Source of the DNA: Chelonoidis abingdonii
Taxonomy: Eukaryota > Chordata > Testudines > Testudinidae
Assembly: GCF_003597395.2 (NCBI RefSeq)
Contig: NC_133770.1
Coordinates: forward strand, 95,951,682 to 96,015,681
Length of the DNA stretch: 64,000 nt
Direction: 5' to 3'
Below are positions 22,346-33,083 of the stretch, one piece after another. Each line of letters starts with the position of its first letter. Position 1 is the first letter of the stretch. The notes under the pieces were generated by a model. It had not been told where the DNA came from. It saw only the letters and a list, made by a program, of their open reading frames with translations, and ran no database searches. The translations under genes were made by a program, and so were the position numbers.

Positions 22346-23158
22346 TTAAATAGGAAGGCAATACTGAGGTACTTGGGTTGAGTTGTTAATTTTTTGCAGC
22401 TTGTGGCCAGATTCAAGTGAGGTTAAAAGGATAAAATGAACGGTTTCCAGAGGTAAAAGACCTGGGATTTTGGTGATGGGCCTTAGGCTCACGGGAAAGG
22501 ATAAGACCTTGGGTCCCCACCCTTCTGCACCGTCTGCCCCTCTCATGGCAGGGGAAGATGCTGGGACTTAGAGACAGTGCAGTCCTGGTGGGTTAGTTTG
22601 AGGAGAGCCTACCCCGAGTTACAGGTTATATGGTAAGGAGCTCTGTAACTATCGCCAGTGGAACCCATTAAACACATGAATGGAGACAAGTGGCTTTGCT
22701 CCTCTGCTTAGCAGATAAGCTCAAATACACTTTTGGAGAGTATTTTAATTTCTGTGATTTTCACTGTTTTTTTTTTTTTGTTTTTTTTAAAAAAAAGAGG
22801 TTTTACCAAACTAGTAGAAGTTAATATTGTTTTTGGAAGTGGATGACCGAGTTGGGATGATAAAAGAAAGAACTACTTAAAATATAACTTTATTTATCAT
22901 GGTTCAATAATTTTGCATGAATTTTAATGTTTTAGTGAGGTATAAAGGCTTTAACAGATGTTTGATAAAGATGATTAGACAGCTATTACTAAGTTTCTGG
23001 GTTTTCTTATTGGCCTCTGTGCTAGAAAATCTGCAGATTGCATTCAGGAATTTCTATTAACTCTCTGTACACCAGCAACATTTATACAAGGCTTTAGAAA
23101 TAACATGAAATATAACAGTAAACAACATATTATGCATCTGTTCTTCTTTGTCCTTGTC
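22345..23158. other. No gene seen
   Basis: Contains a T-rich then A-rich tract at 22768-22797. Otherwise unremarkable. Confidence 0.55.
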
Positions 23159-23161
23159 TTA

Positions 23162-23344
23162 GGCCTTATCTAAGTGATACATTTATACCGGTCTAACCCT
23201 CTGCATAGACAGACTTATAAAAGTGGCTTTTTTCAGTTTATCTGAAACCCCTCAACAAGCAACATACACTAAACTGAAAAAAAAAAAAGACACTCATACC
23301 AGAACAAGAGTGTCTGTGGGGGGGGTTTCTCATCTAGATAGGCC
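23162..23344. mobile_element. Harbinger-like MITE
   Basis: Starts GGCCTTATCTAAGTGA and ends TCATCTAGATAGGCCC, imperfect inverted repeats. TTA lies before and TAA after, both within the TWA preference of Harbinger elements but not identical. Internal A and G runs separate two half-complementary arms ('cagtttatctgaaacccc'). Confidence 0.6.
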
Positions 23345-23984
23345 CTAAAGGATGGAGGGTCAAATTGCATCCTCTCTCATACCCCTTTTCTAAACTAGGG
23401 GAAAAGTCGAAAGAGAAAATGGGATTTTAAAAAGCCCACACTTATTTCACTTTATTCACAAACTATCCCTCTTCTACTCACAATCTTGAAACTAGATATT
23501 TTCTTTTAAAATAATAAATGATCAATCCATAAAATAGAAAAGCTTGCTTCTTCGGATGTTTTTCAAAGGTATGAAAAAAAACATTTTTAAAAGCAGCGAC
23601 ACAATCCAGGGAATTATGCTCCAGTAACTGCATGCCACAGGCATGTTGGCAAGTATGAGGCCAACAGCAGAGTGCTTGCAGCGTTTGCAAGTAGTCAGAC
23701 TTTGGTTTCATGCCTCAAAACACACCTGACACACACAATTATTGCCATATAATGCATGCCCCTTTGGGAGTTTACTACTACTATGGCATAGTAGTCCAGT
23801 GGATTATTTAAATAAATAGGTGGTAATCCAATACTATCATGTAGTAACCCACACATTTTATTAGATACCTAGAATGTTCGGTGAGAAGATAAGTTACCTT
23901 TTTTATTTTCTCAATGCTTGGATTAAAACCATCAGTCCTGAAGTCTTCAGAACCTCATGCTAAAGAACCTGGTCTACAGATGTA

Positions 23985-24062
23985 CTGAGCACTTACAACT
24001 CCCACTGATTTCAACTTCCACAGAGTTGCAGATGCTCAGTTTCAAGCCCAAATTGAACTGCC
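23985..24062. repeat. Old palindromic repeat
   Basis: 'Tgagcacttacaactcccac' on the left pairs imperfectly with 'gagttgcagatgctca' on the right. This is a small ancient foldback of a kind common in sauropsid genomes. Confidence 0.45.
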
Positions 24063-24307
24063 ACCCCTTGCATTACAACTATAAGAAGAAAAACAAGAAT
24101 AGACCCGCTGATTTTAGCCAAATTACAATTGAGACATGTTCAGTCTCCTACATACCAAAGAGTATTTATGATCAGTAACTGTAAAATGGCACCTTCACAC
24201 TCAGCAGATTTGATCCTTGTATATATTTCAAGGCATATAGTTTTCTCCACTATTTATTCTTGCTGCAAAGAGCAAACAGTGTGTACTGCAATTAACATAG
24301 TTATTGA

Positions 24308-24466
24308 CATCTTTAAACCATGATTTGAGGACTTCAGTAACTCAGACATAGGCTAGAGGTTTGTTACAGGCGTGGGTGGGTGAGATTCTGTGGCCTGCAT
24401 TGTGCAGGAGGTCAGACTAGATGATCATATTGGTCCCTTCTGACCTTAAAGTCTATGAGTCTATAT
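24308..24466 (+). mobile_element. CR1-type 3' end
   Basis: Ordered motifs: 'tttgaggacttcagtaactc', 'gttacaggcgtgggtgggtg', 'aggaggtcagactagatgat', 'cccttctgaccttaaagtct' and a terminal 'atgagtctat' repeat. These identify the end of a turtle CR1 or of a SINE sharing that end. Confidence 0.75.
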
Positions 24467-24469
24467 ATA

Positions 24470-26550
24470 TATTTTTTTTTTTGGCTTGCGCAACATCAAC
24501 AGAATTGCTAATGAAAACTCTATTCCTGCCAAGACTCAAGTGTATGCTTAACTTGAATCCAATGGGCAAAATCCTCATCCCTCACTCCAGCCACTTCACA
24601 CTGGGCAAAAGGTCCAGAGTGACATAAAGGGGGCTCAACGCTCAGAAGCTGACTGTGAAAGATTCCCCCAATCCAGGCACCACAAAGGACAGTCGTAATG
24701 CTGACTTCCAAGGACGGTCTCACAAACCCTGGGTTAGGAGGCAGGAAGGGAGTATCAGGGATGGAGTTACAGTGACAGTACCCTTCATTGTGGAGACTCT
24801 GGGAAGTGCTATAGCTGACAGGTTAGTCTGCCTTAACTTACCCAGGCTCCTGGCACTAAGTTACAACAGAGGCCTCTCCACCTTCCAAAACAGCCTAAAA
24901 TCGGGAGGGTGCAAGGTGTCTGAAAGCAGCCTTAGCGCCCCCGGCTACAAGTTCTGTGCTGCACCCAATGGGACAACCCATATATGTGAAGAATCTTTAC
25001 CTTGAGGAATAAAGCTGTATATGACACCCATCACACAGCTCCATTAGGTCAGTTATTAGAGAGGCTATTTGAGCCAGAAGGGCTCGATCTTGACTTGCAG
25101 GTACTGGACTGAGATTGCATGGCTGGCTGTTAGGGAAAACATCTTTTTATTTGTCCACAGAACAAATACAGTGTGAAAGTCCTTGAGTAAAAACATAGAA
25201 CTCCATGATTTCATTCTTTCAGGCATGTTCTGCATCTATACTAAATGTACTAATTCTGCTCTGTCCCCTTTCACTCTTCTTTCTGGTTCCCTCCTCCCTC
25301 AACCCCCTTCACCTCTGTCATGGTTTTAAATAGCATTTACAGTTTTTCAAATCCTGTGTTATCCTGCCAATTTGTCCTTGGCTGCCTGTTGGCCGCACCC
25401 CCCACATCCACCCTTAACCAATCAGCCCTTTCAAAAGCAGCATTTCAATGATCCCCTTTGTTGTCTGAGGAGGTAGGAAGGCCAGAGGGACAGTTTTATA
25501 AAGAGGGTAGACAAAAAAAATTGGCATCAGCCCTTTTGAGATGAAGACAAATCCCCCTACAAAAGGGCAGGTAACAGACTGAATGGCAATCAGCCAGCAA
25601 TGAGCACCTGCTCCTCCTACATACCTGTAAGTGCACTGCAGAGGAGAAGTTGGGGGGGAGGAATATTATGTTGTGAAATCTACAGATCTCAAATAATCCT
25701 CCAGCAACTCTACCCTATTCCTGCAGAAACAAATGCTGGGGGCAAATGCTTGTGATCTCTTGTGGTAATTCATCCCAACGTAATCTTGCTCTCCTTTTGA
25801 CAGCAGTACAACAAATGTCATTGTCAGTTGCAAAAAGATAATGAGTATTTTTGTCAAGGAAAAATGACTGTATAATAGAATATGTCTTTCTGCAAACATT
25901 TCAGCAACCAAGCTTATTGTGTACAATGATAATAATAATGAAACTGCCTTTCCAAAAATGAACAGATAGTTACACTAAAAACAAAGAATCAAAAAGACAC
26001 TCAACTCCCCTTAATGAAAAAAATTATTCCATTTTAGTGGCATGTTAATGATGTTCAAGCAGATAGTTTGTTTCCTTATGGTATCAGTATTGTTCTGCAC
26101 ATAGTAAAAGTTCTGTCCCTTTGAAATCATCACGTACGTCTCCTCAACTTTCATTGATTGCTTGTATTTTTCCATGAGACTACAGTACTTCTATTCTCTG
26201 CAGTTATTAAAGAACCCATGACACTTTCCACAAGATTTAGGGGTTTACTCTCATGTCTTGCATCAAATTTTCCCAGCCAATACTCTTAAGCACAATACAA
26301 TCAACTAGCATTACTTCTCTACCTAAACAGGAGACTGTATTCTGCTTAGTGACCACTATAGGTGTGACACCAATTAAAAAAAAACACATTTACTGTGCAA
26401 TGTATCTGAGAATCCTGTTACTTCCTACTGATGTAAATCCATTGGACTGAATGGAGAATTTGGTCCTAAGAATAAGAAAAGAGTATGATGTCCCAGATCC
26501 CACTGTATTGTAACTCAGGATTAACATTAGTTTTGTTTAACAGTGATCAC
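24470..26550. other. No gene seen
   Basis: 24540-25030 has higher GC and a 116-codon frame (24655-25005) without a domain. It may be a decayed repeat. The rest is AT-rich with nothing recognised. Confidence 0.5.
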
Positions 26551-26552
26551 AC

Positions 26553-27593
26553 TGTGATGTTGGCAGACCATGTGCCAGCTCATGCCAAAGCCCCTAAGCC
26601 TCATTGAACACTGATAAATGTGTAGCTGAAACCCAGACTGGCTCACCTGTGTGTTAGTATTGTTAAAATAGACGTTAGGTCGACAAGAATGAGTTTAGTG
26701 TTTAGACTTGATGAAATGCATGTAGGTTGCTGCATGTATTGATCTCACTTACAACATCTGTAGCCCACAGTATAGAGTTATACTGAGTGTTTGCATTGTA
26801 AACCTCGGTAATTTTGTAACTCACCAAACAGGAAAGAAGCATTAATTAATGTAAAGTGCTCATCCTGCACACAAGACAGCCCACTGAAACCAAATGAGCC
26901 ATTGTGAAACATCAAAGGACAGAGACTTTGTTGACTTCCCATACACTGGAAGAGGAGACAAGCACAGATACTTGTTCCATTTGTTTGAACTCTGGAGAAA
27001 GGGAATAAAAATGCTGGAGAAGGAACTGCGTCACTACGCTACTTAGAATTTGGAGGAGGCAGTATTTCTAAGCATATGCAAGGGATCCTCAAGCTGCTTG
27101 GCTTGGGGTAGCCCTAAAGGACATATATAGCAGACATATATAGCAACTACTATCACTTTTTGAAAACTAAAACTGTAACTCATTTGTGTGTTGTATGTTT
27201 ACCTGTTTTAACCTTGTAAATAACACATTCTTTTTCTTTGTTAGTAATTGTTTAGTTAGTATAATAGGATTGGCTACAGATGTTGTCTTTGTTGAGAGAT
27301 CTAAGTTACAGCTGACCTGGGGTAAGTGACTGTGACTAATCTGCATATTATTGTGATTTTTCGTGTAAGGGACCATTTATCACAAAGGCAGACTTGCCTA
27401 GACCACAGTATCGAAGGATAATGTCTGTGACTCCATGTTAAGGCTGCTGTAGTGTTTGAGGAGTTAACACTTGATATTTGGTTGATGAAATAAGAATAGG
27501 ACACACAACCAGTTTGGTATTTGTGCCTTGTTTCTTACCAGTCTGTCCTGAAGTTGCCACTCATGATCATGAGCCACTCTTGACAGTATAACA
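26553..27593 (+). mobile_element. Probable solo LTR, about 1.04 kb
   Basis: Starts TGTGATGTTGGCAG and ends GTATAACA (TG...CA). The flanks CACAC (26548-26552) and CACAG (27594-27598) match at 4 of 5 bases. Inside are 'gggaataaaaatgc' near 27000, which could be a TATA-like or poly(A) signal, and no coding frame over 70 codons. I also recognise the block from turtle genomes. The strand is inferred from the TATA-like signal preceding the tail and is uncertain. Confidence 0.55.
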
Positions 27594-27599
27594 CACAGT

Positions 27600-27660
27600 A
27601 TTTAGTGTGTGAAATATTTTGGAATCCTTTGGGGCAAAAAGCACCATATAAAAATATTAC
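27600..27660 (+). mobile_element. MIR-like 3' fragment
   Basis: 'Attttggaatcctttggggc' and 'aaaagcaccatataaaaata' resemble the MIR 3' sequence 'ttgagatccttggatgaaag' and 'gcgctatataaa'. Confidence 0.5.
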
Positions 27661-27664
27661 AGAC

Positions 27665-28555
27665 TTCCATTGTAGAATATCAGTCTAAACACACATGCAA
27701 CTCATCTCATGAAACAAAATGAACTATAAACACAACAGGAAAAAGATCAGAGATGAATACTGTCTCATTTTTAAAAAATGACACCACCTTGTTAAGCTCA
27801 GGGTACAGCTGTTTGTCCTCAAATATTAAGTTTTGTGACTACAAAAAGCATGGAGAACTCAAAGACCTAATGTTCATCGATTATATTGTGTTGCCATTTC
27901 ATATGCAACTAAATACAAGCTTTGGTTCTAAAATGAAATGCTGTAGTCCAAAATACAGTAGAGTTAGATACAAAGTTATTAGTTTGTATAATGCATTGTC
28001 AACTTATTCTTTTAAGCACCTTTCCTGTCAGTGTGACAGACCTGTTTTGATGCCTGCCCTTGGAAGTTAATGGAATCTGAGTGTTTCCAAAGGGTGCTGG
28101 AGCTAAATATCATTCCTCTGACAGGCCATTCCATCAATGGGTCAGTGAAAACTTTATAATGACCTTTTGCTTTCAGCTATTGACGAAATGTCTCTGAGCT
28201 ATCCTCCTCGTACTTGCTTTCACCATTGTGCGTCACTGTAGCTTATACTATCTGTGATAATTGAAGGAGAAGGAAAGATTGCTAGATGTTGGTGTCAGAC
28301 ATCATGTGCTGAACATAATAGATTGTGTCAAAATGATTTTTGAAGTCTTACACTGTAGTGGTGCTGGAGGCCTCCACCATGGTTCTCCCCAACTCACAAT
28401 CAGGGGATTTGTTTATTCTGAGTACTGAACCACCTGGTTGATCTAAGCTGTCTTCATTCAGGAGTAGATGAGAGTCCATTCCATTGTGCGGAAATTTCAT
28501 ATTATTTTGTACATAAAGTCAAGCAGTTTCAGACTGAGCCATCTGCTTTTGTGGC
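27665..28555. other. No clear feature; may be 5' part of the LINE downstream
   Basis: AT-rich, frames short. The part after about 28100 may belong to the L2-like LINE, but I cannot read conserved protein motifs in it. Confidence 0.4.
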
Positions 28556-28559
28556 TATA

Positions 28560-29155
28560 GGTCAGAATCTGCTTGAGATTAGGCCAATTTTGCTCATGAA
28601 GTATTAGGGAAACTTCAAGCTACAACATGTACTTTGGACCAATGTCCCTTCTGGCTGGTGAAGACCAGCGGAGAAGATCTGGATCCACTGTTGGTGTATT
28701 AGGAAGGGCAGATTGCCTTAAGGAGCTTCTCTTAAGAAAACTGTTGTACAATTGCTTGCAAAAATATCACTCAGTGTTTTCAATCTGGCCAACTAATTGC
28801 TGATATTTAATCTTCCATTCCTGGTTTAAGATTATTTAGAAGGATGTGGTGAGAGTCTAGGCTTCTGGCTGCTTGAGGTCATTTTGACCAAAAAAAATCC
28901 CCAGGCACTGGTAGATCTTCTCCAGACAAGAAGATCAAGCATCCATGCTGCTGATAATACTGTTAAGTCTATCAACTGCTTTCAGTCCCATGGTTCATGA
29001 GGTGCTGACTCACTGGTGACCCTGAACTCAAGAGACAGACCTTCAGGGCTTTGTTCTTATCTCTCGGATAGGTCCCAGGCTACACACTGGGACCTATCAG
29101 AGAAGCTTTTTAGTTCCAAGATCTCTCTCATGTGGGGTTGCAGAGCATTCTCTAA
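28560..29155 (+). mobile_element. L2-like LINE, reverse-transcriptase N-terminal part
   Basis: Translated in shifting frames, the stretch gives L2-clade motifs in order. At 28740-28850 there is 'SLKKTVVQLLAKISLS' then 'FNLPFL', matching LKxAxVxPLLKKPSLD and SNLPFLGK. At 28966-29020 there is 'LSTAFSPMVHEVLTHW', the LSAAFDTVDHxxLLxRL motif with its aspartate lost. Near 29140 comes 'GVAEHSL', the decayed GVPQGSxLSP motif. It is interrupted exactly there by the Harbinger element and resumes at 33084. Stops and frameshifts are frequent, so it is an old copy. Confidence 0.75.
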
Positions 29156-29544
29156 GGGCTTGGCTACACAGGAGAGCTGCAGCACTGGTGGTGGCTTTAC
29201 AGCACTGCAACTCACTCACCATCCACACACAGCACTGTATCTCCCTGGCTACAGAGCTGGTTGTACTCCACCTCAACAAGGGGAATAAAGACTATAGCAC
29301 TGCTGAAGCAGCGCTGCCCGGACAGTGTGGCCACCAAAAGCACTGTTATTGGCCTCCAAAAGTATTCAGAGGTATCCCAGAATGCCTGTTCTAGCCACTC
29401 TGCTCATCAGTTCGACCTCTACTGCCCTGCCCTCAGGTGACCAACCGTCAGACCCGCCCTTTAAATGCCCCAGGAATTTTTAAAATACCCTTCCTGTTTG
29501 CTCAGCCAGGTGTGGAGTGCATCAGTGAATCTTTCCAGATGACC

Positions 29545-31203
29545 ATGCCTCTAAGTGGCAAACGAGCTGGACCTCATCAGTGTTTAGGGGGAGGAACCTG
29601 TGCAGTCCCAGCTGCGCTCCAGCCGTAGGAATTACGAAACCTATGGGCAGATATCAAGGGCCGTGATGGAAAGGGGCCATGACCAGGACGCACTGCAGTG
29701 CAGGGTTAAAGTGAAGGAGCTATGGAGTGCCTACTGCAAAGCCCACGAGGGAAACCGCCGCTCCAGCGCTGCCCCCACGACCTGCCATTTTTACAAACAG
29801 CTGAACGCGATACTTGGGGGTGACCCCACCTCCACTCCGAGGACCATGATGGACACTTCAGAGGGGGGAGGGGAGGAGGAGGAGGAGGAAAGCGAGAGTG
29901 AGGGTACTCGGGTGGAGGGAGACACCCCGGAGTCCCAGGAGGCATGCAGCCAGGAGCTCTTCTCAAGCCAGTAGGAAGGTAGCCAGTAGCAGCGTCCAGT
30001 GCCTGGTGGAGGACAAACAGAGGAGCGGGTTCCTGGTAAGCGGCTTTTCTTTCCAGGATGGAAATTTTTTGGGAGAGGAGGGAGGGTTAGGGCTCCATGA
30101 ATGCATGCCTAGATGCGGAACAGCGCATTGATGTGGTCTATCACATCGTGGTAATCAGCCTCGGTAATCTCTTCAAAAGTTTCAGCCAGAGCCCGGGCAA
30201 TGCGCTTGTGCAGGTTTCTTGGGAGCACTACTGTGGTCCTTGTCCCAGTCAGACTAACGCAGCTGCATCACTGTGCCGCGAGGGGTGGGGGGACCATTGC
30301 AAGACATAGGCAAGCTGCATAGGGGCCAGGGCGGAATCTGCATTGCAGAAGACCCTCCCATGCTTCCCAGGTGACCTGCAGCAGCGAGATATCTTCCAGG
30401 ATAACCTCTTGTGGAAACTGTTGGGATAGTGTTTAGTGTAGGTGCCCCCTGCAGCTGTTTGCTTTCCCTAATGCACAGAAACCCCAGTACAGCCCTGAAC
30501 TAATCATTCCCCCTTACTCATCATTTCGGGACTCCCATGGGTTGTGTGCACTCTCTTTGGGATGGTAAAATCATGGTATTGTGAAGACTGTTATGTGCAC
30601 TCACTCCTTAACTGCAGGGGACTAACTCTGTCTTGTATAAATAATGCTGCCTCTGTTAAGTGTTGCATTTTGCCTTTACAGATGCAACCTTGAGAACTCG
30701 GCTGTCCGTGTTATCACCAGCTGAGAGACTACAAAATCTCCAGAAGAAGCCGTGAAAAAGCAAAGAAGACATGCTGCAAGAAGTGATGCAACAACCTCTC
30801 ACAGAAAACAAAAAGCTCAGGACTGGAAGGAAAGGGAAAGCGGGATCTGCAAGAAAAACGCAGCACACAGGAAGAAAAGCATGAAGCAGCTGCTAAGCAT
30901 CCTGGAGCACCAAGCAGACTCTATCCAGGTGCTCGTAGCCATGCAGGCGGAGCACTACCACCCCTGCCCCCCTTGTCCCAAAGCTCTTTCCCTTGTGCCC
31001 CCATGTCAGCTCAAAACCCCCTTCCCCAGCATCCAGGTTCTTACCACCACCAGCTGCCTCCAACACCTGTACATTCACCAACCAGCCCTGAGAACTACGA
31101 CCCTTACTCTCTGCACCCAATCCCCATCACCATGCAGTATAGGCATCCTGAAGTGCAGCAGCCATTGCACAGCTCTCCAGACAGGACATATTCAAACCTG
31201 TGA
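29545..31203 (+). pseudogene. Harbinger Myb-like accessory gene, two exons, disabled
   Basis: Exon 1 holds a Myb/SANT-like trihelix domain, with 'VQSQLRSSRRN' then 'ALQCRVKVKELWSAYCKA', 'CHFYKQLNAILGGDP' and an acidic tail. A good donor (CTG|GTAAGC, exon end 30035) and acceptor (TTTACAG, exon start 30682) keep the frame, since a G at 30035 joins AT to make one codon. Exon 2 encodes a basic, glutamine-rich segment then a proline/tyrosine-rich end 'SPTSPENYDPYSLHP', stopping at 31203. Disabling changes are a TAG at 29585-29587 (where a tryptophan is expected), TAG at 29972-29974, TGA at 30753-30755 in a CpG-decay context, and a later frameshift. Two AATAAA signals follow at 31266 and 31286. In this superfamily the protein binds the transposon ends and partners the transposase. 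Confidence 0.85.
29600..29974 (+). CDS. Open part of the Harbinger Myb-like protein (124 codons)
   Basis: The longest intact frame of the Myb-like gene. Residues 1-70 cover the second and third helices of the Myb/SANT-like domain, lacking the first helix because of the upstream TAG. Residues 71-124 are an acidic low-complexity tail (a run of glutamates, then 'TPESQEACSQELFSSQ'). The ATG is internal to the original gene, so this is a truncated remnant rather than a real start. A host use of the fragment cannot be excluded but nothing in the sequence supports it. Confidence 0.6.
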   Translation: MQSQLRSSRRNYETYGQISRAVMERGHDQDALQCRVKVKELWSAYCKAHEGNRRSSAAPTTCHFYKQLNAILGGDPTSTPRTMMDTSEGGGEEEEEESESEGTRVEGDTPESQEACSQELFSSQ

Positions 31204-31265
31204 CTGTACAGTTCACCATCCCATCACCTTGCCCTTTCAGATTCCCAAAAAGTTGTATGTCTGTC

Positions 31266-31322
31266 AATAAAGTAATTTTCTTCTCAATAAATGTATTCTT
31301 GGCTTTGAAAACAGTCTTTATT
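31266..31322. terminator. Back-to-back poly(A) signals of the convergent Harbinger genes
   Basis: AATAAA on the plus strand at 31266-31271 and 31286-31291 serves the Myb-like gene. AATAAA on the minus strand (TTTATT at 31317-31322) serves the transposase. The gene ends are thus separated by less than 60 bases. Confidence 0.75.
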
Positions 31323-31479
31323 ACTGCAGAAGGTTAACGATACCTTAAGCCCAGGAAAGAAACAGGCACTGCAAATCAGCTTAGGAAACACAGATTCCTA
31401 CTAACATTGTAACCACTGCACTTCACTCCTGTGCAAGGCACCAAACATTACTGTTGGTTTTCAGCCTCAAATTCCTCCC

Positions 31480-32705
31480 TCAAGACATCCCTAATCCTTG
31501 CAGCCCTGTGCTAGGCCTCTCTAGTAGCCCTGCTCTCTGGCTGTGCAAATTCATCCTCCTGGTGTTGAACCTCAGAGGTCCATCCCTGACTGAATCTTTC
31601 ACCCTTCCCTTCACAAATATTATGGAGGGTACGGCACGCAGATATAACCGCGGGGATGCTACTTTCCCCCAAGTCCAGCTTCCCATACAGAGATCGCCAG
31701 CGCCCCTTTAAACGGACAAAAGCACACTCCACAGTCATTCGGCACCAGCTCAGCCTGTATGAATACTTCTCTTCTTTCTAGAGGGCCTGTGTATCGGTTC
31801 TATTGATGCCCCGGCAAATTAGACGGGTATAGGCGATCTCCAGATCACATATGGGTATTGCGCTCCCTATCTGTATCTTCTTCGTTCTGGACTATATAGT
31901 TCGCCTGCTCGGTCGCTTTCCGTTAACGTAGGTCCTATGTGTTCTTGTAATGATTTGCGTGCTGTCTTTCTCCTCTGGGCCAGCCTGCGTCAATGTCTAA
32001 AATTGAAATGCCCACGATGATCCACAAGTGCCTGGAGAACCATAGAGAAATACCCCTTCTGATTAACGTACTCGGATGCTAGTTGGGGTGACGCCAGAAT
32101 AGGAATATGGGTCCTATCTTTCGCCCCTCCATAGTTAGGGAAACCCATTTGTGCAAGCCATCCACAATGTCCTGCACATTCCCCAGAGTCACAGTTCTTC
32201 TTAGCAGGATGCCCTTAATGGTCCTGCAAACTTGCATCAACACGATTCCAACGGTCGACTTTCCCACTCCAAACTGGTTCGCGACCGATTAGTAGCTTTC
32301 TGGAGTTGCCAGCTTCCAGATTGCAATAGCCACCCGCTTCTCCACCGGCAGGGCAGCTCAAAATCTCATGTCCTTGTGCTGCAGGGTGGAGGCAAGCTCC
32401 TCACACAGTCCCATGAAAGTGGCTTTTCTCATCCGAAAGTTCTGCAGCCACTGCTCGTCATCCCAGACTTCCATGATGATGTGACCCTACCACTCAGTGC
32501 TTGTTTCTTGAGCCCAAAAGTGGCGTTCCACGGTGCTAAGCATGTCTGTGAATTCCACAAGCAATTTTGTGTCGTATGCATTACGCGACTCACTATCATC
32601 ATCTGACTCCTCACTGTCAGTTTGGATCTTAAGCAATAGCTCAACTGCCAAACATGATGTGCTGGTGAGACTCGTCAGCATATTCCTCAGCAGTTCGGGC
32701 TCCAT
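31480..32705 (-). pseudogene. Harbinger transposase (DDE_Tnp_4 type), disabled
   Basis: The start is an ATG at 32705-32703 ('MEPELLRNMLTS'), followed by an acidic region 'SEESDDDSE' and 'WAQETSTEW'. A TAG near 32486 then replaces a tryptophan codon. The same frame continues as 'EVWDDEQWLQNFRMRK', 'LPVEKRVAIAIWKLATP' (after a TGA near 32358) and 'FGVGKSTVGIVLMQVC' (after a TAA near 32289), the helix-turn-helix region. A one-base deletion near 32150 shifts the frame, beyond which 'KDRTHIPIL' keeps the first catalytic aspartate. The middle (31765-31975) is highly diverged. The end is recognisable as 'VECAFVRLKGRW' at 31735-31700, which carries the catalytic glutamate, then 'ISACRTLHNICE'. It is a clear pseudogene of a PIF/Harbinger nuclease. 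Confidence 0.88.
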
Positions 32706-32763
32706 TTCCCACAGACCGAAACGGAACACGGAATCGCACTGCACAGAGACCGTTGAAAGATGC

Positions 32764-32775
32764 AAGATGGCGCCA
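32764..32775 (+). promoter_or_regulatory. YY1-like motif with overlapping E2F-like motif
   Basis: AAGATGGCG at 32764-32772 matches the YY1 core. GGCGCCAAA overlapping it resembles an E2F site. It lies about 60 bases upstream of the transposase start codon, where a promoter would be expected. Motif match only. Confidence 0.45.
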
Positions 32776-33083
32776 AATGTGGACGGAAAAACAGGGATTG
32801 CTGGGATGTGAAGCGATGCATCAAGAGGCACTGGGATAGGAAGCAGAATGACCCGCATCTCCGCCCCCGTCCCACAACCCATGGCACCAGAATGGGAAGA
32901 GGTGCTCTGTGGGATAGCTGCCCATAATGCACCACTCCCAACACCGCTGCAAATGCTGCAAATGTGGCCACACTGCAGCGCTGATAGCTGTCAGTGTGGC
33001 CACACTGCAGCACTTTCCCTACACGGCTGTACGAAGACAGCTTTAACTCCCAGCGCTGTACAGCTGCAAGTGTAGCCAAACCC

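Larger units (their letters stand above)
29156..33083. mobile_element. Harbinger DNA transposon, complete ends, two decayed genes
   Basis: The element is 3,928 bp. Its ends, GGGCTTGGCTACAC and the complement of GGGTTTGGCTACAC, match at 13 of 14 bases. The 3-bp duplication TAA lies on both sides (29153-29155 and 33084-33086), as expected for Harbinger. Subterminal blocks repeat 'gctgcagc' and 'tgtggccac'. It carries a plus-strand Myb-like gene (two exons) and a minus-strand transposase, converging on poly(A) signals near 31.3 kb. Both genes have stops, so the copy is dead, but its ends could be used in trans if an active relative existed. Confidence 0.93.

Noticed and set aside
24655..25005. 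116-codon frame
   Set aside because: No domain. The region has the look of a decayed repeat, and the opposite strand also carries a frame.
30973..31203. 76-codon frame as an independent proline-rich gene
   Set aside because: It is the C-terminal exon of the Harbinger Myb-like gene, shown by its position after the acceptor at 30681 and the following poly(A) signals.
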